38,978 nt of DNA, from NCBI GenBank assembly GCA_902727985.1, contig CACVAY010000038.1, forward strand, positions 1 through 38,978. The letters are read 5' to 3'. The position numbers and the translations under genes are program-made. Under the pieces are notes generated by a model, which made no database searches, was not told the origin of the DNA, and saw only the letters and a program-made list of their open reading frames with translations. This stretch comes from an uncultured Thiotrichaceae bacterium. Lineage in GTDB: Bacteria > Pseudomonadota > Gammaproteobacteria > Thiotrichales > Thiotrichaceae. Shown piece by piece: positions 15,581 through 23,441 of the stretch; within the stretch, counting starts at the first letter, position 1, and every line of letters starts with the position of its first letter.

Positions 15581-17352
15581 TATAGGTTATTTGTCTGTAG
15601 CCAAAATTCGAGTAGCGTTAAATGCCAAAGCTTGGAGCCTTTGATGCGAGTGAGGTGGTCTTCAGGTTTTTTTAGTAATTTTTCAACATATTTGCGATCA
15701 TAAATCCCCCGTTCTCTACAGGTCTGTGAGTTTAAAATATCTTGCATGAAATCAAGAAACTCACCGCGCACAAATTTCAGTGCAGGAACAGGGAAGTAGC
15801 CTTTTGGACGATCAATGACGCTATCTGGAATCAAGCCGCGAGAGATTTTTTTCAACACATATTTCCCCTGATCCCGCAGTTTCATTTCAGGGGGCATTTT
15901 AGCGGCAAGCTCAACAAGCTCCTGATCCAAGAAAGGAACTCGTGCTTCTAAGCCCCATGCCATGGTCATATTATCAACGCGTTTAACCGGGTCATCGACA
16001 ATTAAGGTTGTGGTATCGGCGCGTAAAACAGAGTCAATGAACTCATCAGCTTGTGGAGCTTCCAGAAGCTCACGCATGATTTCTGAGGTGTAATCCCTGT
16101 CTACAAATTCAGGGTTTAGCATCTCGCTCATTTCACTGTGTTCACGGTCAAAATAATAGGGTCTGAAGCGATCAAGCAGATCCTTATCTTTTGCCGCATG
16201 CATTTGGTGATACCAGAAATAGCCACCAAAAACTTCATCAGCGCCTTGTCCTGATTGAACAACCTTAACTTCTTGTGAGACTTGTTCTGAGAGCAGATAG
16301 AATCCAATAGCATCCTGACCAAACATAGGTTCTGCCATATTCGCTACCGCTTCAGGTAAGCGCTGCAACGTCTGCTCATTGGGAATATGCACCTTGCGAT
16401 GATTGGTGTTGAAGCGCTCTACGACGGCATCCGAGTACTCGTATTCACTACCTTTTTCTTCGGGTTGATCATCAAAGCCGATCGTGAATGTACGGATATC
16501 ATCCATGCCAATTTCATCAAGCAAGCCGACCAACAGGCTGGAATCAAGACCGCCTGATAGCAATACACCGACGGGTACATCAGCGATGTCATTACGACGT
16601 CGTACCGCAACACGCAGTGCCTCATGAATGGCTTCCGTCCACTCTTCATCATCCATCTTTTCAGCAGGGCGCGTGGCATCTAACGTCCAGTATTGCTCGA
16701 GTTTTTGGTCGCCATTCGCTGAAATCATCAAGCTGTGGCCTGGTTCGAGCTTACGAATGCCTTTTAGAATGGTGCGCGGGGCTGGAACAACAGCGTGCAA
16801 CGAAAACAGGTTGTGCAAAGCACCATTATCAATTGAAGTATCCACCGATGTAGTTAGCAAAGCCTGCATATTAGAGGCAAAGCGAATTCCGTTTGTCGTG
16901 GGCGCATAGTAAAGAGGTTTAATGCCCATACGATCACGAGCCAAAAACAACGACTTTTCTTGCATGTCCCAAATCGCCATCGCAAACATGCCCATGAGGT
17001 GCTTAACGCAATCTTTGCCCCATTCTGCATAGGCTTTAACAATCACTTCTGTATCACCAGTAGAGGTAAATTGATGGCCTTTAGCCTGTAATTCTTTGCG
17101 TAGTTCAGGGTGGTTATAGATAGTACCATTAAACACTAAGGCCAAACTGTGTTGGCGGTCGATCATGGGTTGGTGAGATTTTTCTGAAAGATCAATAATC
17201 GAAAGGCGGCGATGCCCAAAAGCTAAAGAGCCATCAGAAAAGGTACCGGCATGATCAGGGCCGCGTTTTTCCAATTTTTCCATCATGGATTGGATATGGT
17301 TTAGGTCAGGTAGACTGCCATCGAGACGATATTCGCCACAAATTCCGCACAT
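15580..17352 (-). CDS. N-acetylglutaminylglutamine amidotransferase (AsnB family)
   Basis: A 590-aa AsnB-type enzyme matching the family that makes the osmoprotectant dipeptide NAGGN. Cys2 of MCGICGEYR starts the glutaminase domain; RGPDHAG, HRRLSIIDLS and FNGTIYNHPEL follow. Family-specific stretches are SLHAVVPAPRTILKGIRKL, LLSGGLDSSLLVGLL, VKVVQSGQGADEVFGGY and VDNMTMAWGLEARVPFLD, and the C-terminus RIKGSKLWHLTLLEFWLQ. The frame is open 30 codons upstream, but the mature enzyme needs Cys2, so the ATG at 17352 with AAGGTG upstream is chosen. The usual partner, a GNAT/ATP-grasp synthetase, is absent; srkA occupies that place. Ordinary asparagine synthetase is a less likely alternative. Confidence 0.85.
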   Translation of the reverse strand: MCGICGEYRLDGSLPDLNHIQSMMEKLEKRGPDHAGTFSDGSLAFGHRRLSIIDLSEKSHQPMIDRQHSLALVFNGTIYNHPELRKELQAKGHQFTSTGDTEVIVKAYAEWGKDCVKHLMGMFAMAIWDMQEKSLFLARDRMGIKPLYYAPTTNGIRFASNMQALLTTSVDTSIDNGALHNLFSLHAVVPAPRTILKGIRKLEPGHSLMISANGDQKLEQYWTLDATRPAEKMDDEEWTEAIHEALRVAVRRRNDIADVPVGVLLSGGLDSSLLVGLLDEIGMDDIRTFTIGFDDQPEEKGSEYEYSDAVVERFNTNHRKVHIPNEQTLQRLPEAVANMAEPMFGQDAIGFYLLSEQVSQEVKVVQSGQGADEVFGGYFWYHQMHAAKDKDLLDRFRPYYFDREHSEMSEMLNPEFVDRDYTSEIMRELLEAPQADEFIDSVLRADTTTLIVDDPVKRVDNMTMAWGLEARVPFLDQELVELAAKMPPEMKLRDQGKYVLKKISRGLIPDSVIDRPKGYFPVPALKFVRGEFLDFMQDILNSQTCRERGIYDRKYVEKLLKKPEDHLTRIKGSKLWHLTLLEFWLQTNNL

Positions 17353-17405
17353 TGATTCACACCTTTGCGTGTTTTTGAAATAGGAGGACATGGTAGAATG
17401 ATTCC

Positions 17406-18773
17406 ATGACTGAAACAATCGAATCACTAAAAACACCCCCACATTCCATTGAAGCCGAGCAATCAGTGCTTGGTGGCTTAATGTTGGATAATAATGCTTG
17501 GGATCAAGTTGCCGATAAGGTGGTCGAAACTGACTTCTATCGTTACGATCATCGCCTCATATTTCGTTCTATTGTGCATCTTGCAGAGGAGAATGAACCT
17601 TATGATGTCGTCACTTTATCGAATTGGCTAAAACAGCGTGGAGACTTGGACGACGCGGGTGGTTTGGCGTATTTAGGTACCTTAGCAAAAGACACGCCAA
17701 GTGCGGCGAATATTCAAGCGTACGCAAAAATCGTGCGTGAGAAATCGATATTACGTCAACTGATTTCTGTAGGCACAGACATTGCGGAAACAGCCTTTAA
17801 CCCAGAAGAGCGTGATAGTCGGGAAATTCTGGATGAAGCAGAGCGAAAAGTCTTTGAAATTGCTGAGCAGAGTATGCGTCAGGAGCAAGGATTCCGTTCA
17901 ATCAAGAGTTTGATGAAAAATACACTGACACAAATCGAAGAGTTGGGGCAACAGCCAGATGGCGTGACAGGTGTTTCTACGGGTTATGATGATCTTGATG
18001 AGATGACCAATGGTTTGCAAAAAGGTGATTTGGTGATTGTTGCTGGTAGACCTTCGATGGGTAAAACGACTTTCTCAATGAATATTGCAGAATATGCAGC
18101 CGCGAATAATAAAGTACCAACAGCCGTATTTAGTCTGGAAATGCCGGGCGAGCAGCTGACTATGCGTTTGTTGTCATCAATGGGGCGAGTTGATCAAGGT
18201 CGTTTGCGAAATGGTCGTTTACTCGAAGAGGATTGGCCACGGATTGCAACAGCAGTGAAGTTATTTTCTGATGTCCCATTGTATATCGATGATAGTGCGG
18301 GTTTAACGCCTACTGAAGTGAGAGCCAGAGCGCGTCGTTTAGTTCGTGAACATGGAGATTTGGGGCTCATTGTTATTGATTATTTACAACTGATGCAAGG
18401 AGGCGGAAAAGCTGAAAACAGAACCAATGAAGTATCAGCCATGTCACGTTCCTTAAAAGCATTAGCGAAAGAGCTAAGTTGCCCGATCATTGTTTTATCC
18501 CAGTTAAATCGTAGCTTGGAGCAACGGCCCAATAAACGCCCGATTATGTCGGACTTGCGAGAATCAGGAGCGATTGAGCAGGATGCCGATATCATTATGT
18601 TTGTATACCGTGATGAGGTGTATAACCCAGAAAGTGAAAATAAAGGCACAGCAGAAATCATTATTGGTAAACAACGTAATGGTCCAATCGGGTCGGTACG
18701 TTTGACCTTCCTTGGTAAATACACACGTTTTGAGAACTTCTCTCCAGATGTGTTTGCCCCAGAATTCAACTAA
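17406..18773 (+). CDS. dnaB: Replicative DNA helicase DnaB
   Basis: Ring-shaped hexameric helicase that unwinds DNA ahead of the replication fork. The 455-aa protein begins with HSIEAEQSVLGGLMLDN, typical of the N-terminal domain. Walker A is AGRPSMGKTTF near residue 215; LIVIDYLQLMQGG is the Walker B region, and the RecA core continues through SQLNRSLEQRPNKRPIMSDLRESGAIEQDAD. The start ATG has no ribosome site at normal spacing: AGGAGG lies 18 bases upstream, and an in-frame TAG at 17394 rules out a longer protein. It is divergent from the NAGGN amidotransferase gene (53-bp gap) and overlaps alr by one base. Confidence 0.97.
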   Translation: MTETIESLKTPPHSIEAEQSVLGGLMLDNNAWDQVADKVVETDFYRYDHRLIFRSIVHLAEENEPYDVVTLSNWLKQRGDLDDAGGLAYLGTLAKDTPSAANIQAYAKIVREKSILRQLISVGTDIAETAFNPEERDSREILDEAERKVFEIAEQSMRQEQGFRSIKSLMKNTLTQIEELGQQPDGVTGVSTGYDDLDEMTNGLQKGDLVIVAGRPSMGKTTFSMNIAEYAAANNKVPTAVFSLEMPGEQLTMRLLSSMGRVDQGRLRNGRLLEEDWPRIATAVKLFSDVPLYIDDSAGLTPTEVRARARRLVREHGDLGLIVIDYLQLMQGGGKAENRTNEVSAMSRSLKALAKELSCPIIVLSQLNRSLEQRPNKRPIMSDLRESGAIEQDADIIMFVYRDEVYNPESENKGTAEIIIGKQRNGPIGSVRLTFLGKYTRFENFSPDVFAPEFN

Positions 18774-19861
18774 TGCGTTTACGTCCTGCCACAGTAACCA
18801 TTCATGGCTCTGCATTAAGGCATAATCTAGAGGTGGTACGAGAATATGCTCCCCACTCTAAAGTGATGCCTGCTATCAAGGCAGATGCCTATGGGCATGG
18901 TGTTGCCGAGGTTGCGAAAGCAACGGAAAGTGTTGCTGACGGTTTCGCTGTTGCCACTATTCAAGAGGCCCTACAAATTCGAGAGCAGAGTATTGATTTG
19001 CCGATTCTTGTTTTCCAAGGAGCGCAACGCTTAAAAGATCTTGAAATGGCCTTTATTCATCAACTCCGTTTGGTTGTGCATCATCAACATCAGATCGAGC
19101 TCTTGGCGCAATATTCTGTTCAGAAACAACACCAATTAGATGTGGCTCTCAAGCTTGATACGGGGATGCACCGTTTGGGCATTGTTTCTGATGATTTTCC
19201 TGATGCTTTGAGTCGGTTAGAGAGCAATGACGGCGTTAGTCAGGATATGTGGTTGATGACACATTTCGCCTGTGCCGATGATGATCAAGATAGGCTTACC
19301 ACTGACCAAATACAGCTCTTTGATCAGTTGACAGACCAGGTTCATTTAAGCAAAACCATGGCAAATTCAGCAGGGATTGTGGAATGGCCGACCTCGCATC
19401 GTGATTGGGTGCGCCCAGGTATTATGTTTTACGGTGGGAATCCGTTGTTGAAAAAATCCAGTAAAGAACTAGGTCTGCAAGCAGCCATGACTTTGAGAGC
19501 TCCTATTCTTGTGATTCGCCATCTCAAGGTGGGTGATGCAGTTGGTTATGGTTCAACGTGGCGAGCTAAAGCGCCTACGAGAGTCGGAGTTGTGGCGTGT
19601 GGCTATGCGGATGGTTATCCTCGGCATGCACCGACGGGTACACCTGTATGGGTGAATGGAAGATTCTCACAGCTTCTTGGCAGGGTTTCGATGGACCTTG
19701 TTGTTATTGATCTTAAGGATATCGAGGCAAACGCTGGTGATGATGTGGAGCTATGGGGAGAGAACAACCCTATCGATAGTGTAGCCAATTATTCTGAAAC
19801 AATAAGTTATGAATTGATGTGTCATGTCGGGCGTTTATGTCATAGAATTTTTGAACCTTAG
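18773..19861 (+). CDS. alr: Alanine racemase
   Basis: PLP-dependent enzyme that makes D-alanine for peptidoglycan. The 362-aa protein has the PLP lysine (about residue 36) in the motif AIKADAYGHG, the LKLDTGMHRLGI segment, ANSAGIVEW, RPGIMFYGGNP, and the C-terminal VGYGSTWRA and VGVVACGYADGYPR, ending with SMDLVVIDL and ISYELMCHVG. It overlaps dnaB by one base, so the two are transcribed and probably translated together, an arrangement frequent in gammaproteobacteria. Confidence 0.96.
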   Translation: MRLRPATVTIHGSALRHNLEVVREYAPHSKVMPAIKADAYGHGVAEVAKATESVADGFAVATIQEALQIREQSIDLPILVFQGAQRLKDLEMAFIHQLRLVVHHQHQIELLAQYSVQKQHQLDVALKLDTGMHRLGIVSDDFPDALSRLESNDGVSQDMWLMTHFACADDDQDRLTTDQIQLFDQLTDQVHLSKTMANSAGIVEWPTSHRDWVRPGIMFYGGNPLLKKSSKELGLQAAMTLRAPILVIRHLKVGDAVGYGSTWRAKAPTRVGVVACGYADGYPRHAPTGTPVWVNGRFSQLLGRVSMDLVVIDLKDIEANAGDDVELWGENNPIDSVANYSETISYELMCHVGRLCHRIFEP

Positions 19862-19972
19862 TTAGTATTCCCTGTCCTACAATCAAGTTTTACAGAAAAC
19901 ATCTGGTTCGTTCATCCAAAAGAGGCTGGCGAGCATAGGTGTTATATCTAAAAAGAATACTTGGAGATAATA

Positions 19973-20464
19973 ATGACAAACATATTTAAAAAGGCATTGA
20001 TAACAACATCAATCGCAGCCTCTTTACTGTTAACAGGTTGTGCATCAAACGGCAGTGGAGGCAGTGTTGGTGGCCTTAGCAATGAGCAGGCAAGCGTTTT
20101 AGCAGGATCTGTTATTGGTGGTGTTATCGGTAAACAGATGGGTAAGGGGAGTGGTAATACGGTAGCAACTATAGCGGGTGCCGTCATTGGTGGATATATT
20201 GGGGGAATGATGAGCAATAATAGCCGTCAGAGAACTAACTATGCTTTGGATAATGTTCCGAATAATCAGTCCCAAACTTGGGTTGAGCCACAAACTAATC
20301 ATCAATACACAGTAACCCCAACGAAAACCTACAATACCAATAACAATGGCCAACAAAGTGTGTGTCGTGATTATACGATGGATGCCTATATTGACGGACG
20401 TCTTGAGCAAATAAAAGGTCGAGCTTGTCGTAATGCGAATGGTCAATGGGTGAACGTTCAGTAG
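19973..20464 (+). CDS. Glycine-zipper 2TM-domain lipoprotein
   Basis: A 163-aa outer-membrane-type lipoprotein. The signal ends in lipobox LLTGC. Residues about 40-80 form the glycine-zipper hairpin: LAGSVIGGVIGKQMGKGSGN, then IAGAVIGGYIGGMM, as in the Rickettsia 17-kDa antigen family. The C-terminal half is Asn/Thr-rich, then has a small domain CRDYTMDAYIDGRLEQIKG with a cysteine pair, ending in WVNVQ. ATG 19973 is chosen because GGAG lies six bases upstream; a TTG four codons earlier is in the same frame. It is followed by a strong terminator, so it is probably monocistronic. Confidence 0.85.
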   Translation: MTNIFKKALITTSIAASLLLTGCASNGSGGSVGGLSNEQASVLAGSVIGGVIGKQMGKGSGNTVATIAGAVIGGYIGGMMSNNSRQRTNYALDNVPNNQSQTWVEPQTNHQYTVTPTKTYNTNNNGQQSVCRDYTMDAYIDGRLEQIKGRACRNANGQWVNVQ

Positions 20465-20503
20465 GCTATTACGCAAACAATAAATTCTAATAATAATAAA
20501 TCT

Positions 20504-20532
20504 GGGGGCTTTTTAGAGCCCCCTTTATTTTG
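20504..20532 (+). terminator. Strong intrinsic terminator of the glycine-zipper gene
   Basis: GGGGGCT (20504-20510) and AGCCCCC (20517-20523) form a 7-bp GC-rich stem with a 6-nt loop, followed by a T-rich run. Confidence 0.88.
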
Positions 20533-20580
20533 TCTATTTTTTAGTGATGAGGCAAGTAGGGGTTAATAACGTTCAGATAC

Positions 20581-20609
20581 AAAAAAGCCTCCATAGTGGA
20601 GGTCTTTTT
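20581..20609. terminator. Bidirectional terminator between convergent genes
   Basis: CCTCCA (20588-20593) and TGGAGG (20597-20602) form a tight hairpin with a 3-nt loop; six A precede it and five T follow it. It can serve the minus-strand LysM lipoprotein gene that ends at 20632 and back up the terminator at 20504. Confidence 0.82.
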
Positions 20610-20631
20610 ATTAGTCGTTTTAAGACTAACT

Positions 20632-21438
20632 TTATTGGAGTCTTAATTGCTGTCCAGGGTTAATTTGATAGCTTGGCGCTTGTAGGTTATTCAGACGAAT
20701 AATTTCCTTCCAGTTGACTCCAGTATTACGCATAACCTGGAAAACGGTATCGCCGCGTTGAACAGTGTATGTATTTCCATTATTGCTTGATGTATTAGAA
20801 CTACTGCCACCGCCATAGGTATTGGTAAAACTCGTGCTACCTTGATTGTGCGTATGGCTTAAACCAGATGCAGGTAATACATGTGAATGAACTTTGCCGT
20901 TATGGTCATGGTTTACAGCACCTTTTTGAGTAGGGGCCGGATTGTAGTAGGTCGTATTCGTGTTTGCCGTGTTGTCGTAGTAACTACCCGTGTTTGCGGT
21001 TGTATTTGTAGTCGTCGTTGTTGTCGTTGCTGCTGTTGTTGTTTGAGTTCCCTGGTTGTGTGTGTGGTTGGTACCAGTAGCAGGGAGAGGGTGGCAATGT
21101 CGTCTACCATTGTGCATATGGCAGTTTCCACCAGTATTGGCAGTATTTTGCGGAGGTCTGACAACATTAGTTGTTGTATTCGTGTTGCTACCACAAGGTA
21201 CACAAGTATTCGTGTTCGTATTAGAAGTGCCTGTGCCAGCATTAAAGTTATGAGAATGGCTTAGACCACCTGCAGGTAATGGATGGGTATGGGCAACACC
21301 ATTATGGGTATGAGTCGTACCTTTTGCGTCGTCAGCGCTTGCATTCTGAGCACTGGGATTCGAATTTGTGTTAGAGCAACCTGTTGCAATCAATACCGAT
21401 GCAGCCAAAGTTAGAATAATTTTTGTTTGTTTATCCAT
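20632..21438 (-). CDS. Histidine-rich LysM lipoprotein with three metal-binding-like blocks
   Basis: A 268-aa lipoprotein (lipobox IATGC, Cys21). It carries three near-identical 22-residue blocks at residues 43-64, 107-128 and 177-198, each of the form HxHNGxxHxHxLP then AxGxxHxHN, giving six histidines per block and eighteen in all. Cysteines at 79, 82, 106 and 115 lie in and near the middle block. The linkers are low-complexity Thr/Asn/Gly. A LysM domain ends the protein (about 222-268: YTVQRGDTVFQVMRNTGVNW, then QINPGQQLRLQ). The histidine pattern points to binding of Zn, Ni, Cu or Co ions at the cell surface, while LysM would hold it on peptidoglycan. Metal binding is inferred. A plausible promoter with a palindrome lies upstream. 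Confidence 0.78.
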   Translation of the reverse strand: MDKQTKIILTLAASVLIATGCSNTNSNPSAQNASADDAKGTTHTHNGVAHTHPLPAGGLSHSHNFNAGTGTSNTNTNTCVPCGSNTNTTTNVVRPPQNTANTGGNCHMHNGRRHCHPLPATGTNHTHNQGTQTTTAATTTTTTTNTTANTGSYYDNTANTNTTYYNPAPTQKGAVNHDHNGKVHSHVLPASGLSHTHNQGSTSFTNTYGGGSSSNTSSNNGNTYTVQRGDTVFQVMRNTGVNWKEIIRLNNLQAPSYQINPGQQLRLQ

Positions 21439-21471
21439 GGGGTTACGCCTGAAAGTTAGTTAGTTGGTCTA

Positions 21472-21507
21472 AGTATAGCTTTCAGAGTGTTTATTTTCCA
21501 TATGGAA
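21472..21507 (-). promoter_or_regulatory. Promoter of the His-rich lipoprotein with overlapping palindrome
   Basis: On the minus strand, TGGAAA (21495-21500) and TATACT (21472-21477) are separated by 17 bp, a good sigma-70 arrangement. The perfect 12-bp palindrome TTCCATATGGAA (21496-21507) covers the -35 element, where a repressor or activator could bind. Confidence 0.45.
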
Positions 21508-21534
21508 TATAAAAAAAAATAAACCATTGATATA

Positions 21535-22449
21535 TTAGGTGTTTAAATTATTAAGCCTTCGACGGCGCTCATCAAAATCCCAGAGAAAGGTTTGAATATT
21601 CCGGTATCGATCGTCGGGATGCTTTGCCAGCATGCACTCCAGAGAGTCTTGAAGAGGTTCGAAAGCGGTAGGCAAAAGAGGTACTTTTGCTAAGGCATGT
21701 TGTTTGATGAGGTCGAGGCTTGTACCTGCCTCAAAAGGCTTATAGAAGGTTATTAATTCATAGAGAATAATGCCAAGACTGTAGATATCTGATTGCACGG
21801 TACACACCTCACCAGCAGCATGTTCAGGACTGACATAGGAAGGCGTACAGTGTACTTCCCCCTCAGAAATATAGCCTGCATTAATTAGCCACTGATTTTC
21901 TATACCGCAATCAACAAGAATAAGCTCCTCATCACGAAACATGATGTTAGATGGCTTCAAGTCACGATGAAGCAGGCCAGCGTCGTGGAGTGATTGTAGA
22001 CAAAGCGTAATATCGCGAAACCAGTCAAGCCGTTGTTTAATACTTAGGGTGGGGTTGTGAAGCAGGGTTTCAGCAAGATTTGGACTGGGTAGATACTCCA
22101 TCAATAAATAGAAGGTACCTTTATAAAGGCCTGCATTGTCAATGCGGATAAACTTGGGGTTTTTTATTGCTCGGATTCTATCAACGGCTTCGATAAAGTC
22201 CTGTATTTGTGAGTCAGACAACAAATTTACGTCATAATGGAACTGCTTTATAACAGCAAGTTGGTAGTTTTTATTTTGTACAAGTGTAATCGTCGAATGA
22301 GAATTCGAATGGATAAGTCGTTTGAATCTCCAGCCGGGTAATGAGATCGGAGTATCCTCATAACAAGGCTGTGACGTATTTAGCCAATCGGAGGTTGAGG
22401 ACTGCATCATGTCTGTAGGATATGCCTGTAATGAGTTAATTATAGACAA
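21535..22449 (-). CDS. Divergent Hanks-type Ser/Thr protein kinase
   Basis: A 304-aa cytoplasmic protein with one eukaryotic-type kinase domain and no transmembrane segment. VIK (Lys68) supplies the ATP-anchoring lysine, HRDLKPSN (161-168) the catalytic loop, YVSPEHA the APE-like motif and DIYSLGIILYELIT the F-helix. Two departures are clear: the glycine-rich loop is replaced by IHSNSHSTITLV with no glycine, and the DFG motif reads DCG (180-182). It may still be active, since Lys, HRD, Asn and the DxG aspartate remain. The start is uncertain: TTG 22449 has no ribosome site; an ATG pair near 22410 is the alternative. It follows gspC by 37 bases. Confidence 0.8.
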   Translation of the reverse strand: MSIINSLQAYPTDMMQSSTSDWLNTSQPCYEDTPISLPGWRFKRLIHSNSHSTITLVQNKNYQLAVIKQFHYDVNLLSDSQIQDFIEAVDRIRAIKNPKFIRIDNAGLYKGTFYLLMEYLPSPNLAETLLHNPTLSIKQRLDWFRDITLCLQSLHDAGLLHRDLKPSNIMFRDEELILVDCGIENQWLINAGYISEGEVHCTPSYVSPEHAAGEVCTVQSDIYSLGIILYELITFYKPFEAGTSLDLIKQHALAKVPLLPTAFEPLQDSLECMLAKHPDDRYRNIQTFLWDFDERRRRLNNLNT

Positions 22450-22486
22450 TAACTAGCTATTTTATTGATATTTATCAAAGGGTGAC

Positions 22487-23422
22487 TTAGAAGCTTTTAT
22501 TGATGGTGACTTCTTGATTTCCGCGACGCACCGTAAAATTGATACTGCTGGCTCCCGCTAGTTGACCCATGATGGAAATACCTTTCGAAGGTGAATCGAG
22601 AACGGTACCATTGACAGAGGTGACAACATCACCAGGGCGTAACTCTAAACTGCGAAAAAGTTTACGGTTTTTACCGGGAGATAAACGAAAGCCAATGAAG
22701 TTACCGTCTTTATCGGTTGCTTCAGATGCACTGGCAATTTCGAGCAGGCGTTCAGGGTTATTTGTAATGACATCTTTTAGGGCACTTAGATCATCTGTTG
22801 GCAATTTATCAAGGCCTGCAGGGTTAACGAGGTTACTACCAACCTGACTTAATACGGGGGCTCTTGATGTCGGAGCGGCTTTGGGGAGAGATAGGTTGGA
22901 GGGTCTTGAATGGCGGCTACTTGTATTATTTGCTAGTTTGGGGAGTACTAATTCCTCAAGTTGACCATTGTGATTAAGAATAACTTTATGGGGAAGAATA
23001 TCGTGAACTTTGACGCCACTCTGGGGTTCTTGACCAATAGAAAAGACACTTTGCTTGCCTTTGGATACCTCAATAATGGCTAAACGATTATTCGTGTCTT
23101 GAAAGACAACTCCCATTAGCTTTAGATTTAAGCGTGTTCGCTTTTTTACAATGGGAGTGCGTGTTGGTTGCTTGGGTTTGACATCTGTTGACCCAAAGAG
23201 ATGCATATTGGCAATTTCTTTGCCATGATCAGGTTTTTGAGTTGCTATTTTTTGAGGCGCTGATACTGATAAAGGAGCGGGAGGGATAACAGCGGGTTTT
23301 GGGGCAAAGACCAGCCACACCAGTTTCGCTAATAAAACCCCAAGCAAAAGGGTGAGTAACAAGCTCATCCAATGAGGGAGTTTTTTTAGCAAACTGTGAA
23401 GCTGTGGGTTGTGACTAATCAT
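22487..23422 (-). CDS. gspC: Type II secretion system protein C (GspC)
   Basis: A 311-aa inner-membrane protein linking the type II secretion platform to the GspD secretin. A single membrane helix lies near residues 17-37 (MSLLLTLLLGVLLAKLVWLVF). A periplasmic Pro-rich linker follows, then the HR domain at about 90-160 (LNLKLMGVVFQDTNNRLAIIE, with VFSIGQE). The end is a PDZ-like domain at about 230-311, with FIGFRLSPGKNRKLFRSLEL, then PGDVVTSVNGTVLDSP. No other gsp gene is nearby, so the rest of the system must be elsewhere; gspC outside the main locus is known in several lineages. It follows the epimerase gene by 19 bases. Confidence 0.85.
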   Translation of the reverse strand: MISHNPQLHSLLKKLPHWMSLLLTLLLGVLLAKLVWLVFAPKPAVIPPAPLSVSAPQKIATQKPDHGKEIANMHLFGSTDVKPKQPTRTPIVKKRTRLNLKLMGVVFQDTNNRLAIIEVSKGKQSVFSIGQEPQSGVKVHDILPHKVILNHNGQLEELVLPKLANNTSSRHSRPSNLSLPKAAPTSRAPVLSQVGSNLVNPAGLDKLPTDDLSALKDVITNNPERLLEIASASEATDKDGNFIGFRLSPGKNRKLFRSLELRPGDVVTSVNGTVLDSPSKGISIMGQLAGASSINFTVRRGNQEVTINKSF

Positions 23423-23441
23423 TCATGCCTGTTTTTGTTCT

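Noticed and set aside
16419-16909. Overlapping open frames on both strands inside the NAGGN amidotransferase gene
   Set aside because: They are out-of-frame shadows of a well-conserved enzyme.
17353-17442. N-terminal extension of 30 residues on the NAGGN amidotransferase
   Set aside because: The enzyme needs Cys2 at its N-terminus after Met removal, and the extension overlaps the dnaB start region.
20887-21264. Cys/Arg/Val-rich open frames opposite the histidine-rich lipoprotein
   Set aside because: They are produced by reading the repetitive Thr/Asn codons on the wrong strand.
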